Part shown: positions 40,936-50,262 of the stretch, one piece after another | Layout of the letters: each line of letters opens with the position of its first letter | How positions within the stretch are numbered: position 1 is the stretch's first letter | Source: Methylobacterium sp. 17Sr1-1 | GTDB lineage: Bacteria > Pseudomonadota > Alphaproteobacteria > Rhizobiales > Beijerinckiaceae | Assembly: GCF_003173775.1 (NCBI RefSeq) | Contig: NZ_CP029552.1 | Location: 5,273,001 to 5,337,000, forward strand | Direction: 5' to 3' | DNA: 64,000 nt | The notes under the pieces: model-generated | Told to the model about the DNA's origin: nothing | The model's input: the letters and a program-made list of their open reading frames with translations, nothing else | The model's database searches: none | Translations under genes and position numbers: made by a program

Positions 40936-41107
40936 GGACCCCTCCCCCCTCTGCGGGGGAGGGTGGCGAGCGTAAGCGAGCCGGGAGAGGGGACACCGCC
41001 TCCGGAGAAGGCGTGCGCTTCATGAGGGGCGCCACCTGGAACAGCGTCGCGCTGCCCCTCTCCCGCCCGGCTCAGCCGGGCACCCTCCCCCGCAGAGGGG
41101 GGAGGGG
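40936..41107. repeat. Composite palindromic repeat, copy 2
   Basis: Begins with the palindrome CCCTCCCCCCTCTGCGGGGG and ends with CCCTCCCCCGCAGAGGGGGG. The conserved middle (GGGAGAGGGGACACCGCCTC and GGGGCGCCACCTGGAACAGC) matches the copy at 23071-23278, while the inner stems differ (GCCCGGCT/AGCCGGGC here). It separates the acyl-CoA synthetase from the TPP enzyme gene. Confidence 0.7.
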
Positions 41108-41242
41108 AAGGGCGCTCTATCCTGGTGGGGCAGCGGATCCGGGCATCGTGATCTGCGACGATGCCTGTCTCGCCCGGGATGCATTCCGAGGCGAGCACGA
41201 CGCGCCGATGGCGCGAGCAACGACACAACGGGAGGAAAACCC

Positions 41243-42973
41243 ATGAGCCAGACCGTCCAGGACCTCAACGCCGACGCGCAATCCTGCGCCGCCTGGATCG
41301 CCCAGTTCCTGAAGGCGCGGGGCGTCGACCGGGTGTTCGGGCTCCAGGGCGGCCACATCCAGCCGATCTGGGACCATTGCGCCCGCCTCGGCATCCGCAT
41401 CGTCGACGTGCGCGACGAGGGCGCCGCCGTCCACATGGCCCACGCCCATGCCGAGCTGACCGGCGAGCTCGGGGTCTGCATGGCGACCGCCGGGCCCGGC
41501 GTCACCAACTGCGTCACCGGCATCGCCAACGCCTCGCTCGCCCGCGTGCCGGTGCTGCTGATCGGCGGCTGCACCTCGCGGCCGCAAGCCAATCTCGGCC
41601 CGCTCCAGGACATCCCGCACGTCGACATCCTGCGGCCGGTCACCCGCCAGTCGCGCACCGCCCGCGTCGCCGACCAGGTCATCCGCGAGCTCGACGAGGC
41701 TTTGGCCCGCGCCATGGGCGATCTCGGCGAGCCCGGCCCCGTCTACCTCGAGATTCCGACCGACGTGCTGCGCGCCCACGTGCCACCGCAACTGGTGCTC
41801 GACGACTGGATGCGGCCGAAGGCGCCGCGCGTGCTGCCGCCCGATCCGGCCGGCATCGCCGCCGCCGTCGAGGTGCTGTGGAGTGCGCGTCGCCCGCTGG
41901 TGGTGAGCGGCCGCGGCGCGAAGACCGCCGGACCCGAGCTGGTCCGGCTCCTCGATGCGTTGGGCGCGGTCTATCTCGACACCCAGGAGAGCCGCGGCCT
42001 CGTGCCGGCCGACCATCCGGCGACCGTGGGCGCGATGCGCGCCGCCGCGATGACCGAGGCCGACGTCGTCCTGGTGGTCGGCCGCAAGCTCGACTACCAG
42101 CTCGGCTACGGCTCGCCGGCGGTGTTTCCGAACGCCCGCTTCGTGCGCATCGCCGACACCGCCGGCGAGCTCGTCGACAACCGCCGCGGCGAGCCGGAGC
42201 TGCTCGCCAGCCCGGCGCTCGCCCTCGCGGCGATCGTCGATGCCGCCGGCAACCGCGCGCCCGCCCTCGATCGTGCCTGGGCGGAGGGCTTGCGGGCACG
42301 CCACGTCAAGCGCTCGACCGGCGCGACGGTACCTCAGACGGGGGAGGACGGCCGCGTCCACCCGGCGGCGATCTTCGACGCGATCCGGCAGGTCGCAGCG
42401 CCCGACTACATCGCCGTGGCCGATGGCGGCGACCTCTTGAGCTTCGCCCGGGTCGGCCTGGAGGCGCGGACCTACATGGATGCCGGCGCCTTCGGCTGCC
42501 TCGGCATCGGGGTGCCCTACGCCACGGCCGCGTCGCTCGCCTATCCCGACCGGCAGGTGATCTGCGTCACCGGCGATGGGGCCTTCGGCATCAACGCGAT
42601 GGAGATCGACACCGCGGTCCGCCACGGCGCCAAGCCTGTCGTCATCGTGTCGAACAACGCCGCCTGGAACATCGAGCGCTACGACCAGGAGTTCAATTAC
42701 GGCGGCCGGGTCGTCGGCACGCGGCTCGCCGATTCCGACTACGCGGCGATGGCCCGGGCGCTCGGCGCCCATGGCGAGCGGGTCGAGCGGCCGGAGGATC
42801 TGGCGGCGGCGATCGAGCGGGCGCTGGCCAACGCGCCGGCGCTCATCGACGTCACCACCTCGCAGGTCGCGGTGTCGTCGGACGCCCGCAAGGGCTTGGG
42901 CTTCGTGCCCGACTACCAGCCGCTCACCGCCTGGGACGATGCCGAGCGGCGGCGGCGAGGGGAGGCCGTGTGA
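41243..42973 (+). CDS. Thiamine pyrophosphate-dependent enzyme (2-hydroxyacyl-CoA lyase/acetolactate synthase superfamily)
   Basis: A 576-residue three-domain TPP enzyme. The catalytic Glu is E59 in [19 protein letters not shown], the central domain follows with [11 protein letters not shown], and the TPP/Mg motif begins at about 444 ([17 protein letters not shown]) and ends in IVSNNAAWN. It resembles acetolactate synthase large subunits, oxalyl-CoA decarboxylases and 2-hydroxyacyl-CoA lyases; there is no adjacent ilvH, which argues against valine synthesis. Next to an acyl-CoA synthetase, a CoA-thioester lyase or decarboxylase is the better guess. ATG 41243 follows GGGAGGAAAA. Confidence 0.85.
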   Translation: MSQTVQDLNADAQSCAAWIAQFLKARGVDRVFGLQGGHIQPIWDHCARLGIRIVDVRDEGAAVHMAHAHAELTGELGVCMATAGPGVTNCVTGIANASLARVPVLLIGGCTSRPQANLGPLQDIPHVDILRPVTRQSRTARVADQVIRELDEALARAMGDLGEPGPVYLEIPTDVLRAHVPPQLVLDDWMRPKAPRVLPPDPAGIAAAVEVLWSARRPLVVSGRGAKTAGPELVRLLDALGAVYLDTQESRGLVPADHPATVGAMRAAAMTEADVVLVVGRKLDYQLGYGSPAVFPNARFVRIADTAGELVDNRRGEPELLASPALALAAIVDAAGNRAPALDRAWAEGLRARHVKRSTGATVPQTGEDGRVHPAAIFDAIRQVAAPDYIAVADGGDLLSFARVGLEARTYMDAGAFGCLGIGVPYATAASLAYPDRQVICVTGDGAFGINAMEIDTAVRHGAKPVVIVSNNAAWNIERYDQEFNYGGRVVGTRLADSDYAAMARALGAHGERVERPEDLAAAIERALANAPALIDVTTSQVAVSSDARKGLGFVPDYQPLTAWDDAERRRRGEAV

Positions 42974-43008
42974 GGCGCCGCGCCCGGACGCGGATCGCAA
43001 CCCGCGCC

Positions 43009-44057
43009 TCAGCGCCCCGGGGCGCGTTCCGGCGGCGGGCGGTAGGCCTCGGGCGGCAGGTCGCGCGAGAGGGTCTCGCCGGCGCCGCGGCCCGGAGCGG
43101 GGCTCGGCGTCGGGGTGGCGCCCGGGGGCTCGGCGGGCTGGGGACCGTCGGTGATGTAGCGCTGCGACCCGCTGCGGGGGGCGGCCTCGGGAGCCGCCGG
43201 GGCCTCGGGAGTCCGGGACTCGGGAGCCCGTGGCGCGAGGTAGCGGCGTCCGCCCTCGGCCGGCGGGGGGACCGGGACGGTCGGGCGGGGCGGGACGGGC
43301 TCCGCCGGCGGCGGCGGCTGCTGCGGCTGCGGCTGCGGCTGCGGCCGCGCCGGCGGGGGCGCCGGACGGGCCTCCTGCTCCGGCGCGGGCTCCGCCGGGG
43401 CGGGGCGGGGCGCCGGCTTCGCCACCCGGCGGCGGGGGCCGGGCGCGGCGCGGCGGGCGCCCGGACCGCGCCGTCGCCCGGCAGCGCGATCGTCAGGTGC
43501 CGGATTGCCGCCACCAGGTCGTCGAGGCTCGCCTGCGCGGTGCGGCAGAGCCGGATCCGCAGCGACAGGGCGCGGCGCGGCACGGACGGATCGGTGGTGC
43601 CGAAGATCCCGTCGCGGGATGCGACCTGCGCGTCGCGCCGCGGCCGCTCGAACCATTGCCAGGCGTAGAGGCAATCGGTGCCGAGCGCCAGGCCGATCGG
43701 GCCGTAGGCGTTGCGGGGCGGTACCGCCTGGATCCGCATCGGCTCGCCGGGAAAGCGCACGGCGATCTCGCCGGCGATGCCGAACTCGCTCGGCTTGGCG
43801 AGGCGCGGCGGGAAGGCGAGGAGCAGGTCGCCGGTCTCGTTGCGAAGCGCGATCTCGGCGTGGTTGCGCCCGTCGCCACCCTCGTAGCGGATGCGCTGGT
43901 CGAAGCCGTCGCGGTGGCGCGTCTCGATGACCGCGGCGACCCGGCCGGCGCCCGGCAGCCGCAGGGCCGGGGCGGGCTGCGCCGGGGCGGGGCCCGCCCC
44001 CGCGAGGAGCGCGAGGACAGCGGCAAAGACGGGAACGAGGCAGAGGCGGGCGCTCAC
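43009..44057 (-). pseudogene. bcsN: Cellulose biosynthesis protein BcsN, frameshifted
   Basis: The GTG at 44057 overlaps the stop of the TPR gene (GTGA). A signal peptide (LCLVPVFAAVLALLAGAGPAPA) is followed by the BcsN core: ETRHRDGFDQRIRYEG, RNAYGPIGLALGTDCLYAWQWFERP and LSLRIRLCRTAQASLDDLVAAIRHLTIAL. After about residue 205 (near 43435) this frame turns into an implausible Arg/Ser-rich tail, whereas another frame continues as a normal Pro/Ala/Gln-rich tail and stops at 43009. A one-base indel in the CGGCCCCCGCCGCCGGG region is the likely cause, either a mutation or a sequencing error. The conserved core itself is intact, so a shortened product may still function. Confidence 0.75.
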
Positions 44058-46003
44058 GGATAACCCTTCTCGGCGGGGACCGCGCGTTCCGAGGTGGTGC
44101 GGGCCGGCACCGAGAACCGGACGCTCTCCGGCGCGGCGGAGCGGGTGCGCTCGCCCTGCTGGTCCTGCCACAGCGTCCCGGGCGGGGGCCCGGTCAGGCC
44201 CTCCGGCTTGTCGAGGCCGTTATAGCCCGGCAGGAGCGTGTAGCCGTAGCGCTCGTACGGCATCGCCCCGGCGCCCGGCACCCGGCGGGCGACGAGCGGC
44301 GGCGCCGGCACCGCCGGCTCGCGGGCGTAAGCCCCCGCTTGCACCTGGCCGGTCCCGGACGCGGGATAGCGCAGGGGATTGTCGAGGGGCACCGCCAGGG
44401 GGAACTCGCCGCGCTGGACCGCCGGCGGCACCGCCTCGGTCCGGCCCCCGGCGCCCGGGGCGTCCGGCCGCGGCACCCGGCCGTAGGAGGCCTGCGGTTC
44501 GGGCCGCACGGCGTTCGCCGCCGCGGGCGCGGCCCGGCCGCCGGTGGAGGCGGTCGCCCCCTGCACGGCGCAGGGCAGCGGGGGACCGCCCTGGCTCTCG
44601 CGGAACAGGAGGTCGACCACCTTCGGAAACAGGCCGTCGTAGCGGTTGACCACCTCCAGGTACGGCCGCTGGCGCCGCAGGCGCTGGAGCGTCAGGGCGT
44701 AGCCGAACACCGTGCTCTCGCTCGGCATCCAGGCCACCGCGCGCTGGAACCACTCGAGGGCGGCGTCGAACTGGCACGAGTTGTAGGCGTACCAGGCCAG
44801 CCCCTGCGCGCCCTCGCCGGAGGCGGTGGCGTTGACGACGCGGGCGTAGCGCTCGATCCGGGCCGGCTCGATGTAGGGCGGGCTCGCCAGCGTCAGCTTG
44901 CGCTCCAGGAGGTCGATGAACAGGAGCTCGTTGCCGACGAAGCGGTCGCGCCAGGCGTACGCCACCTCCTCGGCCTCGCGCATCATGTTGAGCTCGCGCA
45001 GGGTGTGGGCGAGGCCGTGCGCCACCATGGCGTCGCCGCCGCGCGCGATCGCCAGCTTGAACCATTCCAGCGCCTCGCGGAACTGGCGCCTTTTGTAGGC
45101 GTACCAGCCCAGGAGCCCGGTCTGGCTCGGCTCGGCGGTCTTGCGGGCATAGGCCTGGAAGGCGGTGAGGTCGGGCAGGGTCGGGGTCTGTGCCGGCTCG
45201 TCGTGCAGGAAGGCGGCGATCCGCGCCCGGGTGATGTCGAGGCGGATCGGCTCGAACTCGGAGGCCCCGGAGGGGTCCTGGCGCCCCATCGCGATCAGGC
45301 GCTCGGCCTGCTCCATCTTGATGTGCGCCATCGCCTTCTGGATCGTGGCGAGGCGAGCGCCGGTATCGGCGTTGCCGTCCAGCACCGACTTGTAGAGGTT
45401 GAACGCGTCCTCGCTCGCCCCCGTGGCGGCGAGGTCGTCGGCGATGGTCCAGATGCTCTCGACGTCGGCCGGATCGAGGGCGCTCGGATCGGCGCGGTAG
45501 AGCGCGACGACCTCCTCCGGGTTCTTGCCCGCCGCCGCCGCGATGCTGGAGCGGAACTCCGCCCGGCGCAGCTTGCGCCCGAGCTCCTCCGAGGGCTGCC
45601 AGGACGGTTCGACCGAGCGGCGCGCGGTGATCGCGGCGCGCAGGTCCTGCAGGCGGCCGGCGGTGAACAGGTCCCAGAGCGGCGCCTCCTCGGGGGGGCT
45701 CGGCTGCAGGCTGTCGAGGTCCGGCGGCTCGGTCCAACCCGGATAGAGCCGCTTCAGGCGGGCGATCTCCGCCCGCATCCGGGTGGTCTGCTTCTGCGAG
45801 GCGTAGTAGCGCAGCGCGCTCTCGTCGACCATGCCGGGGGTGCGGGAGGTCTCGGGGTCGACCATGATGGCGGGCGCGCGCACGCCGTCGCCGTAGACGA
45901 CCCGCGGCGAAGCGCTCTCGGGCGCCTGGGCGAGGGCGGGGCTCGCGGCGAGAAGCAGGACCGCCGCGGCGAGGGGGAGGGTGCGGCTCACGACTTGAGG
46001 CAT
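44054..46003 (-). CDS. Tetratricopeptide-repeat protein of the cellulose operon
   Basis: A 649-residue exported protein with signal peptide (SRTLPLAAAVLLLAASPALAQ). The middle (about 230-470) contains TPR-like helical repeats (GLLGWYAYKRRQFREALEWFKLAI and GLAWYAYNSCQFDAALEWFQRAV). The C-terminus is Pro-rich and disordered. It occupies the place of BcsC but lacks a beta-barrel domain, so it cannot itself be the outer-membrane pore; it may act as a periplasmic scaffold. It overlaps bcsZ by 16 bases and bcsN by 4. Confidence 0.8.
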   Translation of the reverse strand: MPQVVSRTLPLAAAVLLLAASPALAQAPESASPRVVYGDGVRAPAIMVDPETSRTPGMVDESALRYYASQKQTTRMRAEIARLKRLYPGWTEPPDLDSLQPSPPEEAPLWDLFTAGRLQDLRAAITARRSVEPSWQPSEELGRKLRRAEFRSSIAAAAGKNPEEVVALYRADPSALDPADVESIWTIADDLAATGASEDAFNLYKSVLDGNADTGARLATIQKAMAHIKMEQAERLIAMGRQDPSGASEFEPIRLDITRARIAAFLHDEPAQTPTLPDLTAFQAYARKTAEPSQTGLLGWYAYKRRQFREALEWFKLAIARGGDAMVAHGLAHTLRELNMMREAEEVAYAWRDRFVGNELLFIDLLERKLTLASPPYIEPARIERYARVVNATASGEGAQGLAWYAYNSCQFDAALEWFQRAVAWMPSESTVFGYALTLQRLRRQRPYLEVVNRYDGLFPKVVDLLFRESQGGPPLPCAVQGATASTGGRAAPAAANAVRPEPQASYGRVPRPDAPGAGGRTEAVPPAVQRGEFPLAVPLDNPLRYPASGTGQVQAGAYAREPAVPAPPLVARRVPGAGAMPYERYGYTLLPGYNGLDKPEGLTGPPPGTLWQDQQGERTRSAAPESVRFSVPARTTSERAVPAEKGYP

Positions 46004-47232
46004 GACGGGGTGCGCATCCGGGCCGCGACCAGGGCGAGGAGGTGGAGCGTCGTCGGGTAGTAGTTCTGCCCGTCCTGCACGCTGCGCAAGGAGTCCGGGA
46101 AGGGGGTGCCGTCCTGCGCGCAGGCGACGAGGGCGGGGAGCGCGGTGTAGCCCGGCTCGGTCAGCCACTCGACCGGGCGACCGTCGCGGGTGTCGACGAT
46201 CGGCAGGCGCTCGCGGTCGATCCCGCCCCACAGGGTCCGGAACGGCGCGTAATCTTCCGGCCGGCCGACGCCCGCCCAGGCGAGGTAGAGCGGGATCCGG
46301 ATGGCGTTGTAGGAGAACAGCGGCGGGAAGCCGTCGGCGGGGCGAAGCGCCTCGTCCTTGGCGGAGATCCACTCGGTCGGCAGGCCGCTCGGGCCGAAGC
46401 GCGAGCGGCGCAGCACCTCGACGCCGCTGCGGATCACCGCGGCCCAGTCGTATTCGGGCGCGACGATGCCGAGGCGCTGGAAGGCCGGGAAGACCCAGTA
46501 GGACAGGTTGACGAGCGGCCCGTCGGCCCGGTCGCGGGCGGCGAACCCTGCGACCGCCGGCAGCAGCAAGGGCCCGGGGCTTGCGCGGAACAGGATCGTC
46601 TTGCGGCCGAATTCGACGGCGAGGCGCCGCGCCGCGGTGCGGTAGGACGGCTCGCCCCAGGCCTCCGCCGCCTCGGTCAGGGCCCAGGCGACCAGGATGT
46701 CGCCGTCGGTGGCGTTGTTCATGTCGGAGACCGCCGGGCGGTGGTCCGGCGCCCAGCGCCAGGCCAGCAGCTCGTCGGAGCGCACCAGCAGGTTGGCGCG
46801 GGTCCAGCCCCAGATCCGCTCGAAGGCCGGCCGGTCGCCCGCCGCGACCGCGAGGAGCATGCCGTAGCCCTGGCCCTCGCTGTGGCTGATCAAGCCGTTG
46901 GCGGTGTCGACGATCCGGCCCTTCTCGGTCACGAACCGGGCCCGGTAGGCGCGCCAGCCGGGATCGTCCCCGAGGCTGCCGGCGAGCGCGAGCCCGGCGG
47001 CCCGGCCCGGCATCTCGCCCGGATTGGCGGAGGGCAGGCTCGGCACGGCGGTGGCGGGGGGCACGGGGGTCGGTTCCTGTCCTTGTGCGACCTGTCCCTG
47101 CACGGCTTGACCCTGGGTGCCGTCGGGCGCTTGAGCCGGGAGCGGAGCCTGCGGCGCTTGTGCCCATCCGGGCATCGCCGAGAGGAGCAGCGACGCGGCG
47201 CAGGCGAGGGCGGGGAGGGTCCGGCGGCTCAT
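45988..47232 (-). CDS. bcsZ: Endoglucanase, glycoside hydrolase family 8
   Basis: A 414-residue periplasmic cellulase associated with cellulose synthesis. A signal peptide (PALACAASLLLSAMPGWAQ) and a Gln/Pro-rich linker precede the GH8 (alpha/alpha)6 barrel. The general acid Glu is in SHSEGQGYGMLLAV and the base Asp in NNATDGDILVAWAL. FVTEKGRIVDTANGLISHSE is the family's N-terminal conserved segment. It overlaps bcsB (ATGA). BcsZ trims glucan chains and is needed for proper export. Confidence 0.93.
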   Translation of the reverse strand: MSRRTLPALACAASLLLSAMPGWAQAPQAPLPAQAPDGTQGQAVQGQVAQGQEPTPVPPATAVPSLPSANPGEMPGRAAGLALAGSLGDDPGWRAYRARFVTEKGRIVDTANGLISHSEGQGYGMLLAVAAGDRPAFERIWGWTRANLLVRSDELLAWRWAPDHRPAVSDMNNATDGDILVAWALTEAAEAWGEPSYRTAARRLAVEFGRKTILFRASPGPLLLPAVAGFAARDRADGPLVNLSYWVFPAFQRLGIVAPEYDWAAVIRSGVEVLRRSRFGPSGLPTEWISAKDEALRPADGFPPLFSYNAIRIPLYLAWAGVGRPEDYAPFRTLWGGIDRERLPIVDTRDGRPVEWLTEPGYTALPALVACAQDGTPFPDSLRSVQDGQNYYPTTLHLLALVAARMRTPSCLKS

Positions 47233-50200
47233 CGGTTCCTCCGGCCGAGCTGGCGCACCAGGCTCGTGGTGGCGAGGCCGAGGCAGAGCGCCATGACCAG
47301 CGTCATCACCACGTAGGCGCCGGGATTGAGGGAGAGCCAGGCGGCGGAGACGAGCCGCAGGTTCGCGAGACCCCGCGCCTGCGTCTCGATCAGCCCGACG
47401 CGCTTGGGCTGCACGGTGGTGAGGCTGCCGTCCGAGGCGTCGAGGAAGGCGGCCTGGCCCGACAGGGTGGTCCACACCACCGGATCGACGAGGCAGGAAA
47501 CCGAGGCCCTGAGGATCGAGGCGTTCGGGGCGGTCACCAGCACGGTGCCGTCCCTGAGCCGCCCGCCGGCCCCTTGGGCGATGATCAGCGAGGCGCGGGG
47601 ATTGAGCGGCACCGCCTCCGGCGCCGGCCCGCCGGCGAGGCGGAGCGCGAGGTCGCGGGTCTCCGCCGCCCGCTGGACCAGCCCGGTCCAGGCATTGGCG
47701 AGCACCGCCGGGATGATGGTGAGGCCGCGCGCCGACTCGTCCCAGCGCGCGACCAGATCCGCCTCGCTGTCAGCGGGCGCATCAGTCGGATCAGGCGCGG
47801 GCGCCTGCGGGGCGGCCTGCACGGAGGCTTGCTGCGCGGAGGCTTGCTGCGCGGAGACTTGCTGCGCGGAGACTTGCTGCGCGGAGACTTGGATCGGTTG
47901 CGCGGAGGCCGTGCGCAGGGGCGTCGTGAGGGCCGGCAGGGCGCAGCGCATCGGCAGGTTGCGGCGCAGGCGGTCGAGGGTGACGACGCCCTCGGCCCCG
48001 AACGGGCCGGGGGTGGCGACGGTCTCGGCCCGGCCCTCCCAGATTCCCCGGACCTGCGCCGGATCGAGCCCGACCGCCTCGAGGGTGGCGGGGGTCAGCG
48101 CGCGGACCGGGGCGACGATCAGGTGGGCGCCGCCCCCCGCCTCGCGCTCGTCGCTGCCGATCTCGAAATCGATCACCCGGTTTGCCGCGATGGCGAGGCG
48201 CGCCGCCAGGGTCGCGGCGGCCGAGGCCGAGTCGCGGTCGGGGGTGGGCAGGACGAGGCGCGGACGCGGAGCAGCGGCCGGGAGATTCGGCGCCAGGAAC
48301 GGCACCGCGCCGGCCTTGACGGCGGCGAGGTCGGGGCTGCGCACCGCGCGGGCGAGCGCCGGGATGTCGATCCGGGTGCGGTCGAGGAACAGGAAGCGGG
48401 CGCGCCGGGCGCCCGGCGCCAGGGTATCGCAGGTCCGGTCGGCGGCGGTGGGAAGCTGGGCGCTGATCTCGACCCGGTTCAGCCCCGGCCGCCACAGGCT
48501 CAGGGGCAGCGGGATCGCGCTGTCGGTGAAGACCTCGCCGCGGCTGTAGGGCAGGGGCACGCTGGCGGCGTTGCGTCCGTTGATGTCGACGACGATCCGG
48601 GCGCTCGGCTCCAGGCCGGCGGCGTAGCCGCCGGCGAGGTGCAGGATCACCTTGCCGTAATCGGCCGGGACGAAATCGGCCGGGAAGCGCACCGCGAAGC
48701 CGACCCGCAGCAGCCGGCCGTTGAACTCGCGGCTCGCGACCCCGAGCTGCTCCAGGGTCAGGCTCTCGCCGCCCTCGACCGGAATGCCCCGGGTCAGCTC
48801 GGCGAGCCGCGTCCCCGGCGGCGTTCCGGACTCGTCGCCCGAGGCGGCGAGCGTCGCGATCGCCTGGCGCACGTCCGCCGCGCTCACCCCGGTGACGACG
48901 AGGACCGGGGCGCGGCTGCCGCGCGGCGCCAGCACGGCGACCCGCGGGCCGGCGATGGGACCGAGCTCCTCCAGCCCGTCCGTCCCGCGGAGCTCCGCGG
49001 CGGTGCCGACCGCGAGGGTGAGGCCGGCGCGGCCGGAGAGGGCGGGGCCGAAGCTCACCGCCGGCCTTGCGAGCCGCCCGACCAGGGCGACCGCCTGCAC
49101 GGCGCCGATCATCCGCTCCAATCGCTCCGGGCTCGGCCGCTCGGCGAGCAGCACGCCGATCGGCAGCGCCCCGCTCTCGTCGGGCTCGAGCGCCGCCAGG
49201 GTCTTGAGGTCGAGGTCGGAGGCTTGGGCCACGACGAGGCCGGAGCGCGACGGATCGATCTGGGTCCACAGCTCGTAGGTGGCCTCGGTCGAGCAATCGA
49301 CCCGGTGGCGCTGGCTCGCCGCGAGGGTCACCGCATTGTAGCCGGGCTTGAGCACGCCCTCGGGGAGGGGAAACTCGACCACCTTGACGGCGCCGGGGGC
49401 CTGGATCCGCGTCCATCCGACCCGGGTCCCGTTGACGCTGCCCGACAATTCGGAGGATTCCGGCGCCACCGAGATCGCCGAGAGGTAGGAGACGCGCAGC
49501 TTCGCCGGACCGCGGGCCTGCGCCTCGGTCACGTGGACGGGGAATTGCAGCGACGCTTCCTCGCCGGCGAGGCGGTAGCCGCCCGTGCCGGCGGGAAACC
49601 GCCGCGCCGCCTCGACCGCCGCCACGACCGCCACGCCGCGGCGGGCGGGGTTGGGCTCGGGGGGTTGAGCCTGCGGCGCTTGTCCCTGTGCTCCCGGCCC
49701 TCCCTGCGGCCGCGGGGTTGCGGGGCGCATGGGCTCGCCGGTGGGCGGCAAGGTCAGGCGCTCGGTCGGGCCGGTGCCGAGGAAGCTCTGGGCGCGGGTG
49801 GGGGTGGCGAGGAGGCAGGCGAGCAGGAGGAAAGCCGCGGTCCGACGCGTGCGCTTCTCCTTCGCTGTCGGCCTCGCACAAGCCCAAGGGCGATCGAGCT
49901 CGTGACAGGACCGTCCAGGAGAAGGCGCGGGTCCTCTCCTCTCCCCGCGGGCGGGGAGAGGGCTTCGCACCCCTTGCCGGGTGCGAAGCGAGCCGCGAAC
50001 CGCAGGTTCGCCGCGAGGGCGAGGGGGTGTTTCCGGAGGAGCCACATCCGGCACCACCCCCTCACCCTCGCTCCGGCTTTCGCCCCCGCTTGCCGAGTCA
50101 CCTGAACGGCGACACGGCCCTCTCCCCGCGAGAAGTCGGGCTTGCCCGACTTCGTCCGTCGCTTGCAGATCCCGGGCTTGCCCGGGATCTGTCGGGGAGA

Positions 50201-50255
50201 GGGGAAAACCCGCGCGGGTCCCCCTGAGGAGATTGGCGAGGCGGCGCAGGATCAT
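47229..50255 (-). CDS. bcsB: Cellulose synthase regulatory (membrane-anchored) subunit BcsB
   Basis: A large periplasmic subunit with C-terminal anchor (LNPGAYVVMTLVMALCLGLATTSLVRQ) and alternating carbohydrate-binding and flavodoxin-like domains (KVILHLAGGYAAGLEPSARI, LSYLSAISVAPESS-like jelly roll). A Sec signal (TRRTAAFLLLACLLATPTRAQ) lies about 140 residues after the ATG at 50255. That ATG is well placed: the bcsA stop is just upstream and forms TGAGG. Between start and signal lies a 277-bp palindromic repeat element that stays open in frame. The true start may lie inside the element, for example GTG at 49970. A five-copy AQQxS repeat is near residue 800. Confidence 0.85.
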   Translation of the reverse strand: MILRRLANLLRGTRAGFPLSPTDPGQARDLQATDEVGQARLLAGRGPCRRSGDSASGGESRSEGEGVVPDVAPPETPPRPRGEPAVRGSLRTRQGVRSPLPARGERRGPAPSPGRSCHELDRPWACARPTAKEKRTRRTAAFLLLACLLATPTRAQSFLGTGPTERLTLPPTGEPMRPATPRPQGGPGAQGQAPQAQPPEPNPARRGVAVVAAVEAARRFPAGTGGYRLAGEEASLQFPVHVTEAQARGPAKLRVSYLSAISVAPESSELSGSVNGTRVGWTRIQAPGAVKVVEFPLPEGVLKPGYNAVTLAASQRHRVDCSTEATYELWTQIDPSRSGLVVAQASDLDLKTLAALEPDESGALPIGVLLAERPSPERLERMIGAVQAVALVGRLARPAVSFGPALSGRAGLTLAVGTAAELRGTDGLEELGPIAGPRVAVLAPRGSRAPVLVVTGVSAADVRQAIATLAASGDESGTPPGTRLAELTRGIPVEGGESLTLEQLGVASREFNGRLLRVGFAVRFPADFVPADYGKVILHLAGGYAAGLEPSARIVVDINGRNAASVPLPYSRGEVFTDSAIPLPLSLWRPGLNRVEISAQLPTAADRTCDTLAPGARRARFLFLDRTRIDIPALARAVRSPDLAAVKAGAVPFLAPNLPAAAPRPRLVLPTPDRDSASAAATLAARLAIAANRVIDFEIGSDEREAGGGAHLIVAPVRALTPATLEAVGLDPAQVRGIWEGRAETVATPGPFGAEGVVTLDRLRRNLPMRCALPALTTPLRTASAQPIQVSAQQVSAQQVSAQQASAQQASVQAAPQAPAPDPTDAPADSEADLVARWDESARGLTIIPAVLANAWTGLVQRAAETRDLALRLAGGPAPEAVPLNPRASLIIAQGAGGRLRDGTVLVTAPNASILRASVSCLVDPVVWTTLSGQAAFLDASDGSLTTVQPKRVGLIETQARGLANLRLVSAAWLSLNPGAYVVMTLVMALCLGLATTSLVRQLGRRNR
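47821..47895. repeat. 15-bp tandem repeat inside bcsB
   Basis: Five near-identical copies of GCGGAGRCTTGCTGC in a row encode the minus-strand peptide unit QVSAQ/QASAQ. Copy-number change would keep the reading frame. Confidence 0.85.
49925..50221. repeat. 277-bp multi-hairpin repeat element flanked by 10-bp direct repeats
   Basis: GCGCGGGTCC occurs at 49925-49934 and again at 50212-50221. Between them are at least five perfect stems, including CTCTCCCCGC/GCGGGGAGAG, GCTTCGCACCC/GGGTGCGAAGC, GCGAACC/GGTTCGC, GAAGTCGGGC/GCCCGACTTC and GATCCCGGGC/GCCCGGGATC. The element lies in the 5' part of the bcsB ORF. Confidence 0.75.
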
Positions 50256-50262
50256 CGCTGCC

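Noticed and set aside
47821..47895. CRISPR-like short array
   Set aside because: The 15-base units are directly adjacent without spacers and lie inside bcsB in frame.
47085..50105. 1006-codon plus-strand ORF opposite bcsB and bcsZ
   Set aside because: Antisense to the cellulose genes, Arg/Gly-rich, no ribosome-binding site or motif.
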